From Aradus depressus (taxonomy: Eukaryota; Arthropoda; Insecta; Hemiptera; Aradidae), in NCBI GenBank assembly GCA_963662175.1, contig OY759223.1:24839460-24903459 (forward strand): a DNA stretch of 64,000 bases, written 5' to 3'. Numbering within the stretch: position 1 is the stretch's first letter; each line of letters begins with the position of its first letter. Shown here one piece after another: positions 62,870 through 64,000 of the stretch. The translations under genes were made by a program, and so were the position numbers. Under the pieces are notes generated by a model. That model made no database searches. It was given only the letters and a program-made list of their open reading frames with translations, and was not told the DNA's origin.

Positions 62870-63190
62870 TCGTCCGTATGGGGTTTTGAAATCACATATG
62901 AAATTTTATTATTAGAGTTTTTGAGTTAAGCCTTTCCCCTAATAACCCCCTTCCCTTTGGTCGATTTGACTGAAAAGCAATAGGTTTCGTCGTTAGACAG
63001 GTTCTAGATTCACATATGACATCGTATGACATTTCTTGTCTATACATTCATTCTATTGGGAGTTATCGTGTTCACAGACAACAATATGTTTTTGAAGGTT
63101 GGAAAACATGAAATTCTATTGAAAACGCTGTATCGAATTTTTGTCCGATCACATAACTTTCCCTATACTTCGTATAGCTGGGAAAGTTAA
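62870..63190 (-). repeat. element X copy (minus)
   Basis: From GTCGTCCGTATGGGGTTTTG to the palindrome TATACTTCGTATA (63164-63176) and GCTGGGAAAGT. Confidence 0.82.
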
Positions 63191-63439
63191 AATTAACAAT
63201 GAGTTTAGTCTCGTTGATTGATATTTATGAAACCTGCCAAAATCCCCCTTTGTGTGATATCCACAGCCTGTCCAGTAAGGTACTCCTGTTCAGTAGTTGA
63301 TAAAGGACTTAGCTGAACATGCCTTCAGGGCAGTTTTAATTAGAGTGTACGCCTTTCGTATCGATCACTCTACTCGATATAAACAGCTAGGATTCAGTCA
63401 AGGCGAGTCGAGTCATCTAGCCTCAGGTGGCGCCCTAAT

Positions 63440-64000
63440 TTTTATTTTTATGCGCAGTTTTCAACAGAATTTCATGTTTTCCGACCTTTAGATTCCAAAT
63501 ATGAAAAAAAAATATATATATTCTGTGAGTTTGTCTGTGAACACCGTAACATCCGATAGAATGAATGTATCGACACGAAATTTTGTTTGTGAATTCAGAA
63601 CCCTCTAACGACGACACCTCTTGTTTTTCAGCCAAATAGATAAAAGCGATTAGGGGAGAGGCTTAACATAAAAGCTCTAATAACGATAGAATGAATGTAC
63701 GGACACGAAATTTTATGTTAGGTTAGGTTTTATGACTCATGCCCGGGCTTTAACTACGAGGTCATATCGCCTACTACCAGAGCGCTCTTTCGTCACTCTG
63801 GTGGACAAGAGCCCGACTCTACTGTGGGAGTCCTAAATTTTGCCTACCCTAAATTTTTTATTCACTTAGGGCAGGGGTCTTTAACGAGTATCTGACATCG
63901 TACAGGCTCGGAACCATCTCTTAACGTCCAATATAGACACAAAATTAAGTACGAGGATTTAGGAGCCCCCCCTATATGTCAACTGTAAAATATTAGCGCA
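63440..64000 (+). repeat. element X copy interrupted by a SINE1
   Basis: X start motifs (TTTTCAACAGAATTTCATGT, GAATGAATGTATCGACACG) precede and the X end (TAAGTACGAGGATTTAGGAG) follows the SINE1 at 63719-63930. Confidence 0.82.
63719..63930 (-). mobile_element. SINE1 copy with TTAGG-type tail, head missing
   Basis: GTTAGGTTAGGTTTTATGAC then TCATGCCCGGGCTTTAAC, running to the GGAACCATCTCTTAACGTCC block. Confidence 0.9.

Noticed and set aside
1..64000. CRISPR arrays or bacterial operons
   Set aside because: The tandem repeats lack unique spacers of constant length, and the gene structure is clearly eukaryotic.

Overview
The window looks like an AT-rich insect nuclear genome segment. It has spliced GT-AG genes, a ZAD zinc-finger gene of the type expanded in arthropods, tRNA-derived SINEs, and many non-LTR, Penelope-like, Tc1/mariner and Harbinger-like remnants. 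Some SINE tails contain CCTAA/TTAGG-type runs like the insect telomere repeat. I cannot name the species.

Two host genes can be supported. On the minus strand (4869 down to 1881, continuing past the left edge) lies the 5' part of a ZAD-domain protein with four phase-consistent exons. On the plus strand, starting at 18500, is PSMD1 (Rpn2), the largest non-ATPase subunit of the 26S proteasome base. Nine exons (541 codons) are visible up to 32862. The frame is open there and I see no further exon in the remaining 31 kb.

The most striking structure is inside PSMD1. The 5' 123 nt of exon 6 (41 codons, both ends in phase 0) plus 39 nt of upstream intron is repeated as 12 near-identical head-to-tail 162-bp units at 24291-26234. 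An 8-bp microhomology (CTAAAGGA) shared by intron and exon marks every junction. Each junction places a splice-donor-like GTAAAG directly after the exon copy. The result is a cassette of identical, frame-preserving mini-exons separated by 39-nt mini-introns that carry an in-frame stop.

A second theme is a set of hammerhead-ribozyme-like motifs (CTGANGA, stem II, GAAA, short palindromic stem III, stem I) on both strands. Many are arranged as inverted pairs in small palindromic elements. One pair flanks a GIY-YIG endonuclease fragment typical of Penelope-like elements. The best examples are at 21197-21242 and 755-797.

Layout: 1-1.9 kb Penelope and LINE remnants; 1.9-4.9 kb ZAD gene; 5.4-7.2 kb broken Tc1-like transposon; 7.7-8.5 kb SINEs and a palindrome; 8.5-14.45 kb a decayed I-superfamily LINE with ORF1, endonuclease, RT and RNase H; 14.8-17.1 kb a repeat with tandem units; 18.5-32.9 kb PSMD1; 33-64 kb a repeat-dominated stretch (PSMD1 intron 9 or intergenic). 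That last stretch is filled by SINE1, an uncharacterised dispersed element called X here, several MITEs, minisatellites and LINE fragments. None of the transposon genes looks intact.
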